From Elusimicrobiota bacterium (GTDB taxonomy: Bacteria > Elusimicrobiota > Elusimicrobia > JACQJN01), in assembly GCA_016205085.1 (NCBI GenBank), contig JACQJN010000208.1, positions 1 through 9,703 of the forward strand: a stretch of DNA of 9,703 bases. The letters are read 5' to 3'. Both the position numbers and the translations under genes were made by a program. Positions 1 through 6,870 of the stretch are shown here, in pieces (the stretch's first letter is position 1; each line of letters opens with the position of its first letter). The notes under the pieces were generated by a model, which ran no database searches, was not told where the DNA came from, and saw only the letters and a program-made list of their open reading frames with translations.

Positions 1-40
1 AACTGGGGTCTTGTCTAGGATTTGCTAGCGCAGGTCGCCT

Positions 41-65
41 CAAATCTTTTGACCCAAAAGATTTG
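41..65. repeat. Perfect 11-bp stem hairpin
   Basis: CAAATCTTTTG (41-51) and CAAAAGATTTG (55-65) are exact reverse complements separated by the three bases ACC. It is one of three local hairpins inside the 1-216 fold. No T-run follows on either strand, so it is unlikely to be a simple intrinsic terminator. Confidence 0.8.
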
Positions 66-91
66 GGCTCTGGCCCTCAGTCGCTACCCAA

Positions 92-108
92 CTTTCGCTG
101 TGCGAAAG
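92..108. repeat. Perfect 7-bp stem hairpin
   Basis: CTTTCGC (92-98) and GCGAAAG (102-108) flank the loop TGT. Beyond a small asymmetric internal loop the stem can resume, with ACCC on the left (around 86-89) against GGGT on the right (112-115). This makes it a longer imperfect hairpin within the same structured region. Confidence 0.7.
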
Positions 109-128
109 ATAGGGTTCCCCGCGACTTC

Positions 129-148
129 CCTGCCTGCCGGCAGGCAGG
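129..148. repeat. Perfect 20-bp GC-rich palindrome
   Basis: CCTGCCTGCC (129-138) is followed directly by its exact reverse complement GGCAGGCAGG (139-148), with no loop. Read as protein on the minus strand it yields a LPAGRQG peptide. From memory, that peptide turns up in many spurious predictions from candidate-phylum genomes, which would fit a dispersed repeat. It could be a protein-binding site, a recombination or modification target, or the core of a mobile repeat; this sequence does not decide between them. Confidence 0.85.
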
Positions 149-218
149 CGGACTGTCCTGCTACAGCCAGCAAACCCTAGCCATCCCCCATCCAGTAGAT
201 TTGCAAAAGTCCAGTTAA

Positions 219-944
219 ATGCGTAATTGGTGGACAAGTTTTTTTAAGGTGTACCCTTTGGCGGAGGCGGTGCCGGCGAGGAATACAAAACAGGAGGTTC
301 GGTTTATTCTCCGGGCTTTGAAATTAAGGAGGGGGCAGAAGGTTTTGGATTTGGGGTGCGGAGTGGGGCGACATAGCATTTTGCTGGCTGCCAAGGGTTT
401 GCGTGTGACGGGATTGGATGCTACCGCCAGGTATTTGAGAGAGGCGCGCCGTAGGGCCAACGGTCATAGAGTGAAATGGGTCAAAAGCGATATGAGGCGG
501 ATTCCATTTAAAAGTGAATTTGATTCAGTCATCAGCATGTTCACCAGCTTTGGTTATTTTTCCAGCATTCAAGAAGATTTAAGGGTTCTGAAAGGGATTT
601 GTCGAGCTCTCAAGCCGGGCGGGACTTTATTTTTGGATGTTTTTAATGGAGAAAGGGTGCGCAGAAATTTAAAGCCACAGAGTTGGGAGGAATGGGGAAA
701 GGGACAGTTTGTGCTGAGATCGGATAGATTTCAAGGAGATGGGGTTTCTACCGGTTGGATATTCGTCGATTCTCGGAGTAGAATACGGAGGGGTAATAGC
801 TTTACACGGATGTATAATAAGGGAAGCATTTCTAAATTGTTTAAGAGAGCGGGTTTTTTGACCCAACGCCTTTGGGGAGATTTTGATGGCAGACCATATA
901 CCCCCCATACACGCCGATTGATGGTTTTGGCTAAGAAGAGATAA
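219..944 (+). CDS. Class I SAM-dependent methyltransferase
   Basis: A 241-aa cytosolic methyltransferase of the Methyltransf_25/UbiE-like type that transfers a methyl group from S-adenosylmethionine; the acceptor cannot be told from sequence. Motif I is VLDLGCGVGRHS (residues 42-53), with the acidic residue ending strand 2 in VTGLDAT (about 63-69). A post-II region follows with SDMRRIPF (90-97) and FDSVISMF (101-108), then LKPGGTLFLDVFN (131-143). The end, GDFDGRPYTPHTRRLMVLAKK, is typical of this group, where a DGxPYTPxxRRL stretch forms the last strands. Length is normal for a single-domain enzyme. The ATG at 219 gives the usual MxxWWxxFF opening but has no clear Shine-Dalgarno sequence. 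It lies directly against the structured region 1-216. FTCD starts 12 bases downstream, so the two may be co-transcribed. Family assignment is secure; substrate is unknown. Confidence 0.88.
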   Translation: MRNWWTSFFKVYPLAEAVPARNTKQEVRFILRALKLRRGQKVLDLGCGVGRHSILLAAKGLRVTGLDATARYLREARRRANGHRVKWVKSDMRRIPFKSEFDSVISMFTSFGYFSSIQEDLRVLKGICRALKPGGTLFLDVFNGERVRRNLKPQSWEEWGKGQFVLRSDRFQGDGVSTGWIFVDSRSRIRRGNSFTRMYNKGSISKLFKRAGFLTQRLWGDFDGRPYTPHTRRLMVLAKKR

Positions 945-956
945 ATTCTGACGCCT

Positions 957-2597
957 ATGCTAGTCCAAGAACTGCAGTTGCGGCTTATTTCACGCCTGAA
1001 ACGATGGTACGAAACTGTGCAACTGCAGTTGCGGCTGCGCCGCTGGACAACCCCGTCGCCGCTCGGCGGCGACGGCCCTGCGGGTGAAATCCCGACTGGG
1101 GATTCCAGGTTAGTGGAATGCGTTCCGAATTTTAGCGAGGGAAGAGATAAGTCCAATATCGACGCCATCGTGAATGCCGCCAAATCGGTGGATGGCGTGA
1201 GGGTGTTGGATGTGGAGATGGACGCGGATCATAACCGCAGCGTGTTGAGTTTTGTGGCGTCTCCGGAGGCGGCTTTGGAGGCTTGCTTCCTAGTGGCCCG
1301 GAAGTCGGCAGAACTTATCGATTTAAATCACCATAAAGGAGAGCATCCCCGAATGGGAGCGGTGGATGTGATTCCTTTCATTCCGGTGGATGGTTCTACG
1401 ATTGAGGATTGTGTGCAGTTGGCTAAGAAATTGGGGGAGAAGATAGGTCGGGATCTTAAAATTCCCGTCTATCTTTATGATCGGGCTGCGGTGAGGCCGG
1501 AAAGAAAAGATTTGGCCAGTGTGCGCAAAGGGCAGTTCGAAGGATTGCGGGAAGAGATAGGGAAAAATCCGGATCGGACACCTGACTTCGGTCCCAATAA
1601 GATTCATCCCACGGCGGGGGCGGTGGCGGTGGGGGCCAGGGAACAGATCATCAATTTTAACGTCAATCTTTTGACCCAGGATATGGAGTTGGGGAAGGCT
1701 ATTGCCAAAAAGATAAGGGCTTCCAGCGGCGGGTTCCCTTGTGTGAGAGCCAAAGAGATCCATTTAGAAAAGAAAAAGCAGGTCCAGATTTCGACGGTGC
1801 TGACCGATTATAGGACCACCTCTATTTATACCGTCTTTGAGGCGGTTCGTGCTGAGGCGATGGCGTGCGGGGTGGAGGTGGTGGAGACGGAAATAGTAGG
1901 ATTGGTGCCTCAGGCTTCTCTGGTCGGTTATGCGGTAGAAGGGTTAAAGCTCAAATCTTTTAATCCGGAGGCACAAATTTTGGAAAATCGTTTAGCGGCT
2001 CAAGAATCAGACTGGCAGTCTGCGGCCCGAAGGATGATCGCGGCTCTTGCGGAGACGACCGCTACTCCCGGGGGAGGCAGCGGAGCCGCCATCGCGGGAG
2101 CCATGGGCTGTGCCTTGGGACGGATGGCTCTGGGGATCAGTCTCCAGTCTAAAAAAACGGAGGAATATAAGAAGCCGGCTTTACAAGCGGCTTTGAATGA
2201 GTTGCAGGATTTGGGTCAGCAAATAGAAGCCTGCATGTCCGAAGATGCCGCCGCTTTCGATGCTTTTATGGAAGTTTTAAAATTGCCTAAAGAAAATCCG
2301 GATCGCCCTTTAAAAATTCAACAGGCTTTAAAACATGCGGCCGAAGTTCCTTTAAAGACAGCCCAGCTTTCCCTGAAAGCCTTTCGTCGTTTGAACCAAT
2401 CCGAATCCTTGGCGATGGGAACCGTTGGTTCGGATATGAAATGCGCCATGCATCTTGCTCACGGCGCCATTCGCTGCGCCATCGAAAACGTGAAGATCAA
2501 TTTGGATTCCATCAAAGATCCGCAGTATACCGAAAACCTCAGAAGAGAGATTGGCACGATCTTAAATTCTCTGCCCTTAGGTCCTATAACCTCCTAG
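957..2597 (+). CDS. ftcD: Glutamate formimidoyltransferase / formimidoyl-THF cyclodeaminase (fused FTCD)
   Basis: A bifunctional folate enzyme. The N-terminal half moves the formimino group from formiminoglutamate to tetrahydrofolate; the C-terminal half deaminates the product to 5,10-methenyl-THF plus ammonia. Seen: LVECVPNFSEGRD (52-64), the formiminotransferase opening; DHNRSVLSFV (91-100); and GEHPRMGAVDVIPFIP (128-143), where H130 matches catalytic His82 of mammalian FTCD. The cyclodeaminase starts near 350 and shows TPGGGSGAAIAGAMG (370-384) and GSDMKCAMHLAHGAIR (491-506), with NVKINL following. The start is doubtful. Mammalian FTCD begins about three residues before LVECVP, whereas the ATG at 957 adds some 48 residues encoded by repeats and hairpins. 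GTG 1113, which opens VECVPNF, would give a standard ~494-aa protein. GTG 1017 is another in-frame option. No hut genes are visible, so the source of formiminoglutamate is unknown. Function is secure; the start is not. Confidence 0.92.
   Translation: MLVQELQLRLISRLKRWYETVQLQLRLRRWTTPSPLGGDGPAGEIPTGDSRLVECVPNFSEGRDKSNIDAIVNAAKSVDGVRVLDVEMDADHNRSVLSFVASPEAALEACFLVARKSAELIDLNHHKGEHPRMGAVDVIPFIPVDGSTIEDCVQLAKKLGEKIGRDLKIPVYLYDRAAVRPERKDLASVRKGQFEGLREEIGKNPDRTPDFGPNKIHPTAGAVAVGAREQIINFNVNLLTQDMELGKAIAKKIRASSGGFPCVRAKEIHLEKKKQVQISTVLTDYRTTSIYTVFEAVRAEAMACGVEVVETEIVGLVPQASLVGYAVEGLKLKSFNPEAQILENRLAAQESDWQSAARRMIAALAETTATPGGGSGAAIAGAMGCALGRMALGISLQSKKTEEYKKPALQAALNELQDLGQQIEACMSEDAAAFDAFMEVLKLPKENPDRPLKIQQALKHAAEVPLKTAQLSLKAFRRLNQSESLAMGTVGSDMKCAMHLAHGAIRCAIENVKINLDSIKDPQYTENLRREIGTILNSLPLGPITS
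970..1036. repeat. Pair of 16-bp direct repeats containing a palindrome
   Basis: AACTGCAGTTGCGGCT occurs exactly at 970-985 and at 1021-1036. The offset is 51 bases, a multiple of three, so both copies encode LQLRL in the FTCD frame. Each copy contains the palindrome AACTGCAGTT, and the second sits in a longer 14-base palindrome at 1019-1032. A further GCGGC-TGC-GCCGC hairpin covers 1031-1043. With the hairpin at 1053-1075 this looks like an intergenic repeat tract that happens to be open in frame, not an enzyme N-terminus. Confidence 0.8.
1053..1075. repeat. Perfect 10-bp GC-rich hairpin
   Basis: CCGTCGCCGC (1053-1062) and GCGGCGACGG (1066-1075) are exact reverse complements around the loop TCG. 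A weaker stem follows, AATCCC (1088-1093) with GGGATT (1099-1104). Both lie just upstream of the GTG at 1113 that probably starts FTCD. They could shape the mRNA leader or belong to a dispersed repeat. There is no T-run, so it is not an obvious terminator. Confidence 0.8.
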
Positions 2598-2640
2598 GTC
2601 CAAAAACAGCCGTTTTTTAGGGCTAAAGACCCGTCAGGTT
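2588..2640 (+). promoter_or_regulatory. Potential nested RNA fold between FTCD and the exported-protein cluster
   Basis: Three stems can nest. AACCT (2588-2592) pairs with AGGTT (2636-2640), GGTC (2597-2600) with GACC (2628-2631), and AAAAAC (2602-2607) with GTTTTT (2612-2617) around AGCC. An alternative pairs GGG (2620-2622) with CCC (2630-2632). The outer left arm lies in the last codons of FTCD. The inner AAAAAC/GTTTTT hairpin could be a weak terminator for FTCD, or the whole could be a leader control element. A possible -10 box, TAAAAT at 2657-2662, would start a transcript only a few bases before the next gene; no matching -35 is evident. I do not recognise a known riboswitch. Confidence 0.3.
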
Positions 2641-2673
2641 TATTCCCTTTGTTTAATAAAATAAAGCAACCTC

Positions 2674-3351
2674 ATGGAATTTTCGAAAAAAATAATTTCT
2701 GGATTGATCCTTTCTTCCTTCCTTGGTTTTGCTCCTCCTATGGGAAATGGACAGATGGCTGCTCGGAGAATCGGCGTTCCCGTCATCGGGGGGAAGGGAA
2801 TAAGTCTTTCACACCTGAGCACGGTGGGGAATTTGGTAAAAGTAGAAAAAGTCAGCACGAATGAAAAGCTTGCGGTGCGGGGACATAAAGCATTTGACGG
2901 GCAAAAGAGAAAGTCCGTTTCTTTGGAGCTTTCCCCTGTCGCTTTGAATTTAGCCGTCAAGCCTTCCAGCATGAAGGCCGTTAAACTCCAGACTGCCAGT
3001 GTTAAAGCTTATCCGGTTCCTTCTGTTTCTGCCGGCGCATCCAAGGCAAGCCTCTTGGGGATGATCGCTCTATCTGCTCCCGTTTTGATCGAATCGGTTT
3101 CTAATTCTATTCCACTGGCTTCGCCTACGGTTTTGTCTGTGGCGGGAGCCATCGTCGCCGCCGTCGTCACTGCCGCCATAGCGGGTTGGGTGTTTAAAAA
3201 AGCATGGGCCGTTCTAGGTGGAATTTTTACGGCCGCGGTGGCTATTGTAGGAGGATTGGTGGGGGGCTATGTGGTGTACCAGATGTTGGGAGGGGCGGGC
3301 GTTTCTATCGATGGAATTTTAAGAACCCTCATGAGCGGGTTACTTTCTTAA
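2674..3351 (+). CDS. Exported or membrane-anchored protein with GHxxFDG motif, unknown function
   Basis: A 225-aa protein I do not recognise. Residues 1-22 form a Sec-type signal sequence (charged FSKK, then a hydrophobic stretch), with a possible cleavage site around 28-30. Residues 30-118 are polar and probably outside the cytoplasm, with EKLAVRGHKAFDG at 64-76. The C-terminal half is strongly hydrophobic. Likely membrane spans lie at about 125-150, 151-172 and 178-205, separated by WVFKKAW (172-178), and rich in Ala, Gly and Val. The ATG at 2674 lacks a clear ribosome site, but it is the start that supplies the signal sequence; the next in-frame Met (residue 23) would remove it. The following gene begins 12 bases after its stop and shares the FDG motif, so the two probably act together in the cell envelope. 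Confidence 0.8.
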   Translation: MEFSKKIISGLILSSFLGFAPPMGNGQMAARRIGVPVIGGKGISLSHLSTVGNLVKVEKVSTNEKLAVRGHKAFDGQKRKSVSLELSPVALNLAVKPSSMKAVKLQTASVKAYPVPSVSAGASKASLLGMIALSAPVLIESVSNSIPLASPTVLSVAGAIVAAVVTAAIAGWVFKKAWAVLGGIFTAAVAIVGGLVGGYVVYQMLGGAGVSIDGILRTLMSGLLS

Positions 3352-3357
3352 AAGGGG
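3351..3357 (+). promoter_or_regulatory. Ribosome binding site for the 1162-aa protein
   Basis: AAAGGGG lies six bases before ATG 3364 and starts on the last base of the previous stop codon. It supports this start and translation from a shared transcript. Confidence 0.65.
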
Positions 3358-3363
3358 AAAAAT

Positions 3364-6300
3364 ATGGAATCCATTAAAAAGTTTTTAACAGGAGTTGTTG
3401 TATCGGTTCTTATCTGGACGGCTCCGGGGTTGGGGGCTTTTCAGGCTGCGGCTCAAATGGGTACGGGAACGGGTGCTGGAACCGCTCCTCAGGGACAGGT
3501 TTTTAGCCCTGTCGTCATGACCAATACCTTTAACAATTCCCAGTTTGATATTGGTTATATGAATTTTCTCAATATTGAGGCGCCAGTGATCCATCATGGC
3601 AAAGGTTCCATCGGATCGATGGCCACTACACAAAAACAGAATCAGAAGGCGGCGGCTGTTTCCAGGACAAATCCCTTGCAGTTAAGACCGACTTTTTCGA
3701 TTCAGGGAGAGGCCAAGCTTGTTCCGGAAAATAAATCTTTGAAATCAATCTCCACAGTCTCTGGTGTTGGAGTTTCTAAACAGACACCGGTGGAAGATGG
3801 AGAAAAACTTCTTTTCAGTGGGCATAGGAGATTTGACGGCGTTAAGGATGCGGTGGCGGCTGTGGAGTTTCCCGTGCCGGGGAATGTGGCTTTTAAGAGT
3901 TGGAGCGCTTCCAGCGTATTGCTGGGCGATTTTAGGCTGAAAACCAAGGATTTTCATGGAGTTTCCGCCAATGTGGTTCCCCAGATTGATTCTTCTCAGG
4001 TTAAGGAGAGCGAGGGGAATGATAAACCGAAACTGGAGTCTGCTGGTAAATTCGGGGATACGGCGGTGGGACAATATCTCCGGGCATCCATCAGCTCTGT
4101 TTTTTCAGCGGTGTATGCTTTGGTCGGCATTACTTTGTCTACGTACTTCTCTTTCCCTAGAGGAATATCTCTTTTGACCCGGTTTGTCCTGAAAAATCCT
4201 GAACAGAGGATCAAGCCAGCGTACCGGATGGCCATCTTTATGCCAGGCTATTTGCTGGGGGTGCCATTGTTTTTGGCTTTAACTCCTATTGCTTCTGCCT
4301 CGTACGGCTTGATTCGTGGTCTAATGAAGGGACACGAAGAAGGGATTAAGGCGGCTCTGAAACAAATTAAAGAGGATATTAAGAATTACAGGGTGTTTAT
4401 ACGGGATGGGATAGAGTCGGGGGAACAGGAGCTTGCCGAGGCGAAGGAAGGTTTTGGCAATCGATTCGGCTCCTTTTTAATTCTAGGAGCTCTGGCGGCG
4501 GGCACATTTTTCCTGGGTGGATTTTTTAATCCTTTGGGAATCGTTAAACTTGCTGCGATCATGCAGGGCTTGGGGGCTTTCATTTCTCTTGGGTCTCGTC
4601 AAAGCCAAGAACCAGATCCTAAGCAATTCCCGGTCAAAGAAACAGGGAGCGGGACAGGGTCAGTTTCTGGTCTATTAATGCTTCCTTTGGTGGTGGCTTC
4701 TATTTCTGGTTCACAGGCGATTCTGGCGATTGTGGGGATATTGGTTGGTTCGGTGATAGGGCATAAGATGGGGCGTGATGAGAGAAGCAAGAGGATATTG
4801 TCGGGAGTACTGGGGATATTGGGAGGAGTGATCGGTTTCGCGGTGGGATCGGCTTTCCCCTTAAAAACTCTCATTTATGCAGCAGTGGCGATTGTCCTGC
4901 TATGGGTGCTCTTGGGAGCCAAAGGGATTGGGAAAGGGGCTGGGGGTAGTTCCCTGCTTTTATTACTGGCTGCGGCGGCAAGCGCATTTGCCGGTGCTGC
5001 GGGAGTTCCGGGGGTGGTTGGATCTTTGAAGGAAAACAAAAACCAGAGCGGAGCCGGTAAAAGCCTAGAGGAGATTAAGAAGTTTAAGGAAGCAAATCGA
5101 GAGAAATTTTTTGGTGTGAAAGGGATAAATGGGGTAGGTATAGAGAAAGGAAAAGAGGGAGGTTACGCTCTTCATATTAATTTGGATGGCACGGTACCAG
5201 AAGCCCAGGTGAAGGAAAACCTTCTAAAAGTCCTGCCGGAGCTGTCGAATTATCCTGTGACTTATCAAGTGACTGGACCGATTAAAGCTCAAAATAATAG
5301 CCATGATTTTCGTCTTGTTAAAAATCCGGCCAAGGTTTTGAGGGGTAAGTCATTCAGTATCTCATCGGGACAGTCGGTTTCTTTCTCAGTTAATAAAAAG
5401 GACGCTGAAAATATTCTGTTCCATGTTTTTGGGACATCCGAGGATTCTTCTCCTACTAAACAGGTGACGGTGTCGGTCAACCTGTTCGGGATGAAGGATA
5501 CGGGGACGGCAACGCCTAAAGAAAGGCTTGGACTCATCCTTAAGAATTTGATGGGGTTTGGTTTTGTTCCGGAGGAGGATTACCCCATCCGGGAGAGTGA
5601 GTTTGAGTACACCCTCCGCGGGACCATGCCCACGGAAAATATACAGAAGGCGGAGAAAGCCATTGTCGGAGTCAAAGGAATATCATTTAAGCCTCTGCCC
5701 CATAGGTTGAAGTTGGATGTGAAAGATAGGATCCTTGAGGGTCGGTTCGGAAGAAATCATTCGATACGAACTTATACATTCACCGCTACGCCGGAGACCT
5801 CCGTGGGTCCCTACCGCATCACATTTTCCGGCATTTTAAATGCCCGGCGCGATCCGCGGTTGAATTTCTCGTTTAAGATAGATGTGGTGAATTCGCCTTC
5901 TGTTTCGGCATCTACGGAAGAGGAGGTGTCTTCTTCTGCGAAGCCTACTACTTCCTCTGCCGCGCCTTTGGCAGTTTTGGCCGGACTGTTTTTAGCATTG
6001 TTCGGGGTGGATGCCGCTATGGCCATGCCCATGCTTTTGGGAAATGTAGCTCCTACCTCCAGCGGCCTTAGACCTCCCAGCCAGAGCGAGAAGAGAAGAA
6101 TTGACGAGGCTTATGCTGAAACCATAAGGGGCACATACAGAAGTCCCATGGCTCACAGTCTGGAAGGAAACTTTAGATATGACGTGGGGGGGCGGTATCT
6201 TGTGGATGACAGCGGGGATGCCTCTTACCATGGTTATGCCGATGGTTCCGTAGGGCATAACCCGCGGGTGGTTTTGACGAATTTCACCATCCAGAACACA

Positions 6301-6852
6301 TCCTTGGCGTTTCAGCAGGCGATCAAGGCTCAAGCCCACACATTTTTCTGGCCTAAATACGCGCATGTTCCTCCCTCCGTGGAGAAATTGGCGGTGGGCT
6401 ATGGCTTTATGTCCATGGTGTTTGCGGAGCTGACGGGAAGCAATCTCAGGAGTTGGGACTATGACAGGGACCATCAACATGGGGGAACCTATTTCATGGC
6501 GGCTTGGTACAAGATGTTTGTGAAGTCTGTTCTGGCGTCTCCCCTGGGAGGGCCCGGGTTTATTTTTTCCCCATTTTACGAGTACATTAGGGATACTTTA
6601 GTGAGGTCTTTGGACCTGGATCCTGCCTATGGGTTCTCTTTGTATGAGAGATGGAAAGGAGTTTATGCCCGGCCTGGGAAAGATGAAGATGAACAAATCC
6701 CAATTCCGGATAATGTTTCTAGGTTGAGCGATGAGGAGTATAACCAAGCTTCAGAGGCGATTTACGGTGTCAATGGAGAGGGAGACGGGAATTCGGATAA
6801 TAATTTTCTGGGATTTATCCGGAACTGGGTAAGGAATAGAGGAAATCGATAG
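3364..6852 (+). CDS. Large multi-domain membrane protein, unknown function
   Basis: A 1162-aa envelope protein I do not recognise. A signal sequence spans residues 1-30 (possible cleavage after AAA, 28-30). A Gly/Thr/Gln-rich polar segment follows, with EKLLFSGHRRFDG at 147-159. Hydrophobic spans lie near 243-262, 288-316, 370-406 (two), 436-466, 478-497, 499-518 and 530-552. Residues ~560-640 form a small alpha/beta domain (GVKGINGVGIEKG at 584-596). Residues ~716-785 resemble a BON domain, with a TLRGTMPTENIQKAEK stretch and then VGVKGI. A Ser/Thr/Glu-rich linker (845-866) precedes another hydrophobic segment (867-890). The C-terminal domain (~905-1105) has the layout of an HExxH metallopeptidase, but the expected site reads KAQAH (988-992), so it would be inactive; a DRDHQH cluster (1034-1039 region) follows. 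The domain assignments are pattern-based guesses. The reading frame and export are well supported. Confidence 0.85.
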   Translation: MESIKKFLTGVVVSVLIWTAPGLGAFQAAAQMGTGTGAGTAPQGQVFSPVVMTNTFNNSQFDIGYMNFLNIEAPVIHHGKGSIGSMATTQKQNQKAAAVSRTNPLQLRPTFSIQGEAKLVPENKSLKSISTVSGVGVSKQTPVEDGEKLLFSGHRRFDGVKDAVAAVEFPVPGNVAFKSWSASSVLLGDFRLKTKDFHGVSANVVPQIDSSQVKESEGNDKPKLESAGKFGDTAVGQYLRASISSVFSAVYALVGITLSTYFSFPRGISLLTRFVLKNPEQRIKPAYRMAIFMPGYLLGVPLFLALTPIASASYGLIRGLMKGHEEGIKAALKQIKEDIKNYRVFIRDGIESGEQELAEAKEGFGNRFGSFLILGALAAGTFFLGGFFNPLGIVKLAAIMQGLGAFISLGSRQSQEPDPKQFPVKETGSGTGSVSGLLMLPLVVASISGSQAILAIVGILVGSVIGHKMGRDERSKRILSGVLGILGGVIGFAVGSAFPLKTLIYAAVAIVLLWVLLGAKGIGKGAGGSSLLLLLAAAASAFAGAAGVPGVVGSLKENKNQSGAGKSLEEIKKFKEANREKFFGVKGINGVGIEKGKEGGYALHINLDGTVPEAQVKENLLKVLPELSNYPVTYQVTGPIKAQNNSHDFRLVKNPAKVLRGKSFSISSGQSVSFSVNKKDAENILFHVFGTSEDSSPTKQVTVSVNLFGMKDTGTATPKERLGLILKNLMGFGFVPEEDYPIRESEFEYTLRGTMPTENIQKAEKAIVGVKGISFKPLPHRLKLDVKDRILEGRFGRNHSIRTYTFTATPETSVGPYRITFSGILNARRDPRLNFSFKIDVVNSPSVSASTEEEVSSSAKPTTSSAAPLAVLAGLFLALFGVDAAMAMPMLLGNVAPTSSGLRPPSQSEKRRIDEAYAETIRGTYRSPMAHSLEGNFRYDVGGRYLVDDSGDASYHGYADGSVGHNPRVVLTNFTIQNTSLAFQQAIKAQAHTFFWPKYAHVPPSVEKLAVGYGFMSMVFAELTGSNLRSWDYDRDHQHGGTYFMAAWYKMFVKSVLASPLGGPGFIFSPFYEYIRDTLVRSLDLDPAYGFSLYERWKGVYARPGKDEDEQIPIPDNVSRLSDEEYNQASEAIYGVNGEGDGNSDNNFLGFIRNWVRNRGNR

Positions 6853-6854
6853 AA

Positions 6855-6861
6855 AAGGAGG
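6855..6861 (+). promoter_or_regulatory. Strong ribosome binding site for the 520-aa protein
   Basis: AAGGAGG lies nine bases before ATG 6871. A closer ATG at 6863 is in another frame and stops after three codons, so 6871 is the true start. Confidence 0.8.
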
Positions 6862-6870
6862 AATGAAAAG

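Larger units (their letters stand above)
1..216. repeat. Structured non-coding region with nested inverted repeats
   Basis: No credible gene lies here. The outermost arms are AACTGG (1-6) and CCAGTT (211-216), with partial pairing continuing inward to 13 and 204. Inside them, CTAGGATTTGCTAGC (15-29) pairs with GCCAGCAAACCCTAG (166-180) at 13 of 15 positions. On the minus-strand RNA both mismatches become G-U wobbles, so that arm would be fully paired there. Three local hairpins sit between the arms (41-65, 92-108, 129-148). The shape suggests a small repeat element (MITE- or REP-like) or a structured RNA, more likely read from the minus strand. The left boundary coincides with the window edge, so the element may extend further left. 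Whether it is repeated elsewhere in the genome cannot be seen here. Confidence 0.45.

Noticed and set aside
40..237. 65-codon open frame on the minus strand containing LPAGRQG
   Set aside because: It is a by-product of the palindrome and hairpins in 1-216 and runs into the methyltransferase start. It has no ribosome site or family match.
970..1036. Two 16-bp direct repeats considered as a CRISPR array
   Set aside because: There are only two units, the repeat is too short for a typical array, there are no cas genes, and the repeats hold internal palindromes in a coding-open tract.
731..1183. 150-codon open frame on the minus strand across the methyltransferase end and FTCD start
   Set aside because: It overlaps two well-supported + strand genes, and its translation shows no family features.
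2597..2640. GGGCTAAAGACCC segment considered as a cyclic-di-GMP (GEMM-type) riboswitch
   Set aside because: Only a loose resemblance to one side of that aptamer is present; the conserved first half and the tetraloop-receptor parts are missing.
2649..2864. 71-codon + strand frame overlapping the start of the 225-aa gene
   Set aside because: It lacks a ribosome site and a signal sequence; the overlapping frame gives a convincing signal peptide and the FDG motif shared with the next gene.
5992..6480. 162-codon open frame on the minus strand
   Set aside because: It is antisense to the C-terminal domain of the 1162-aa protein and rich in His/Arg/Pro as expected from a shadow frame.
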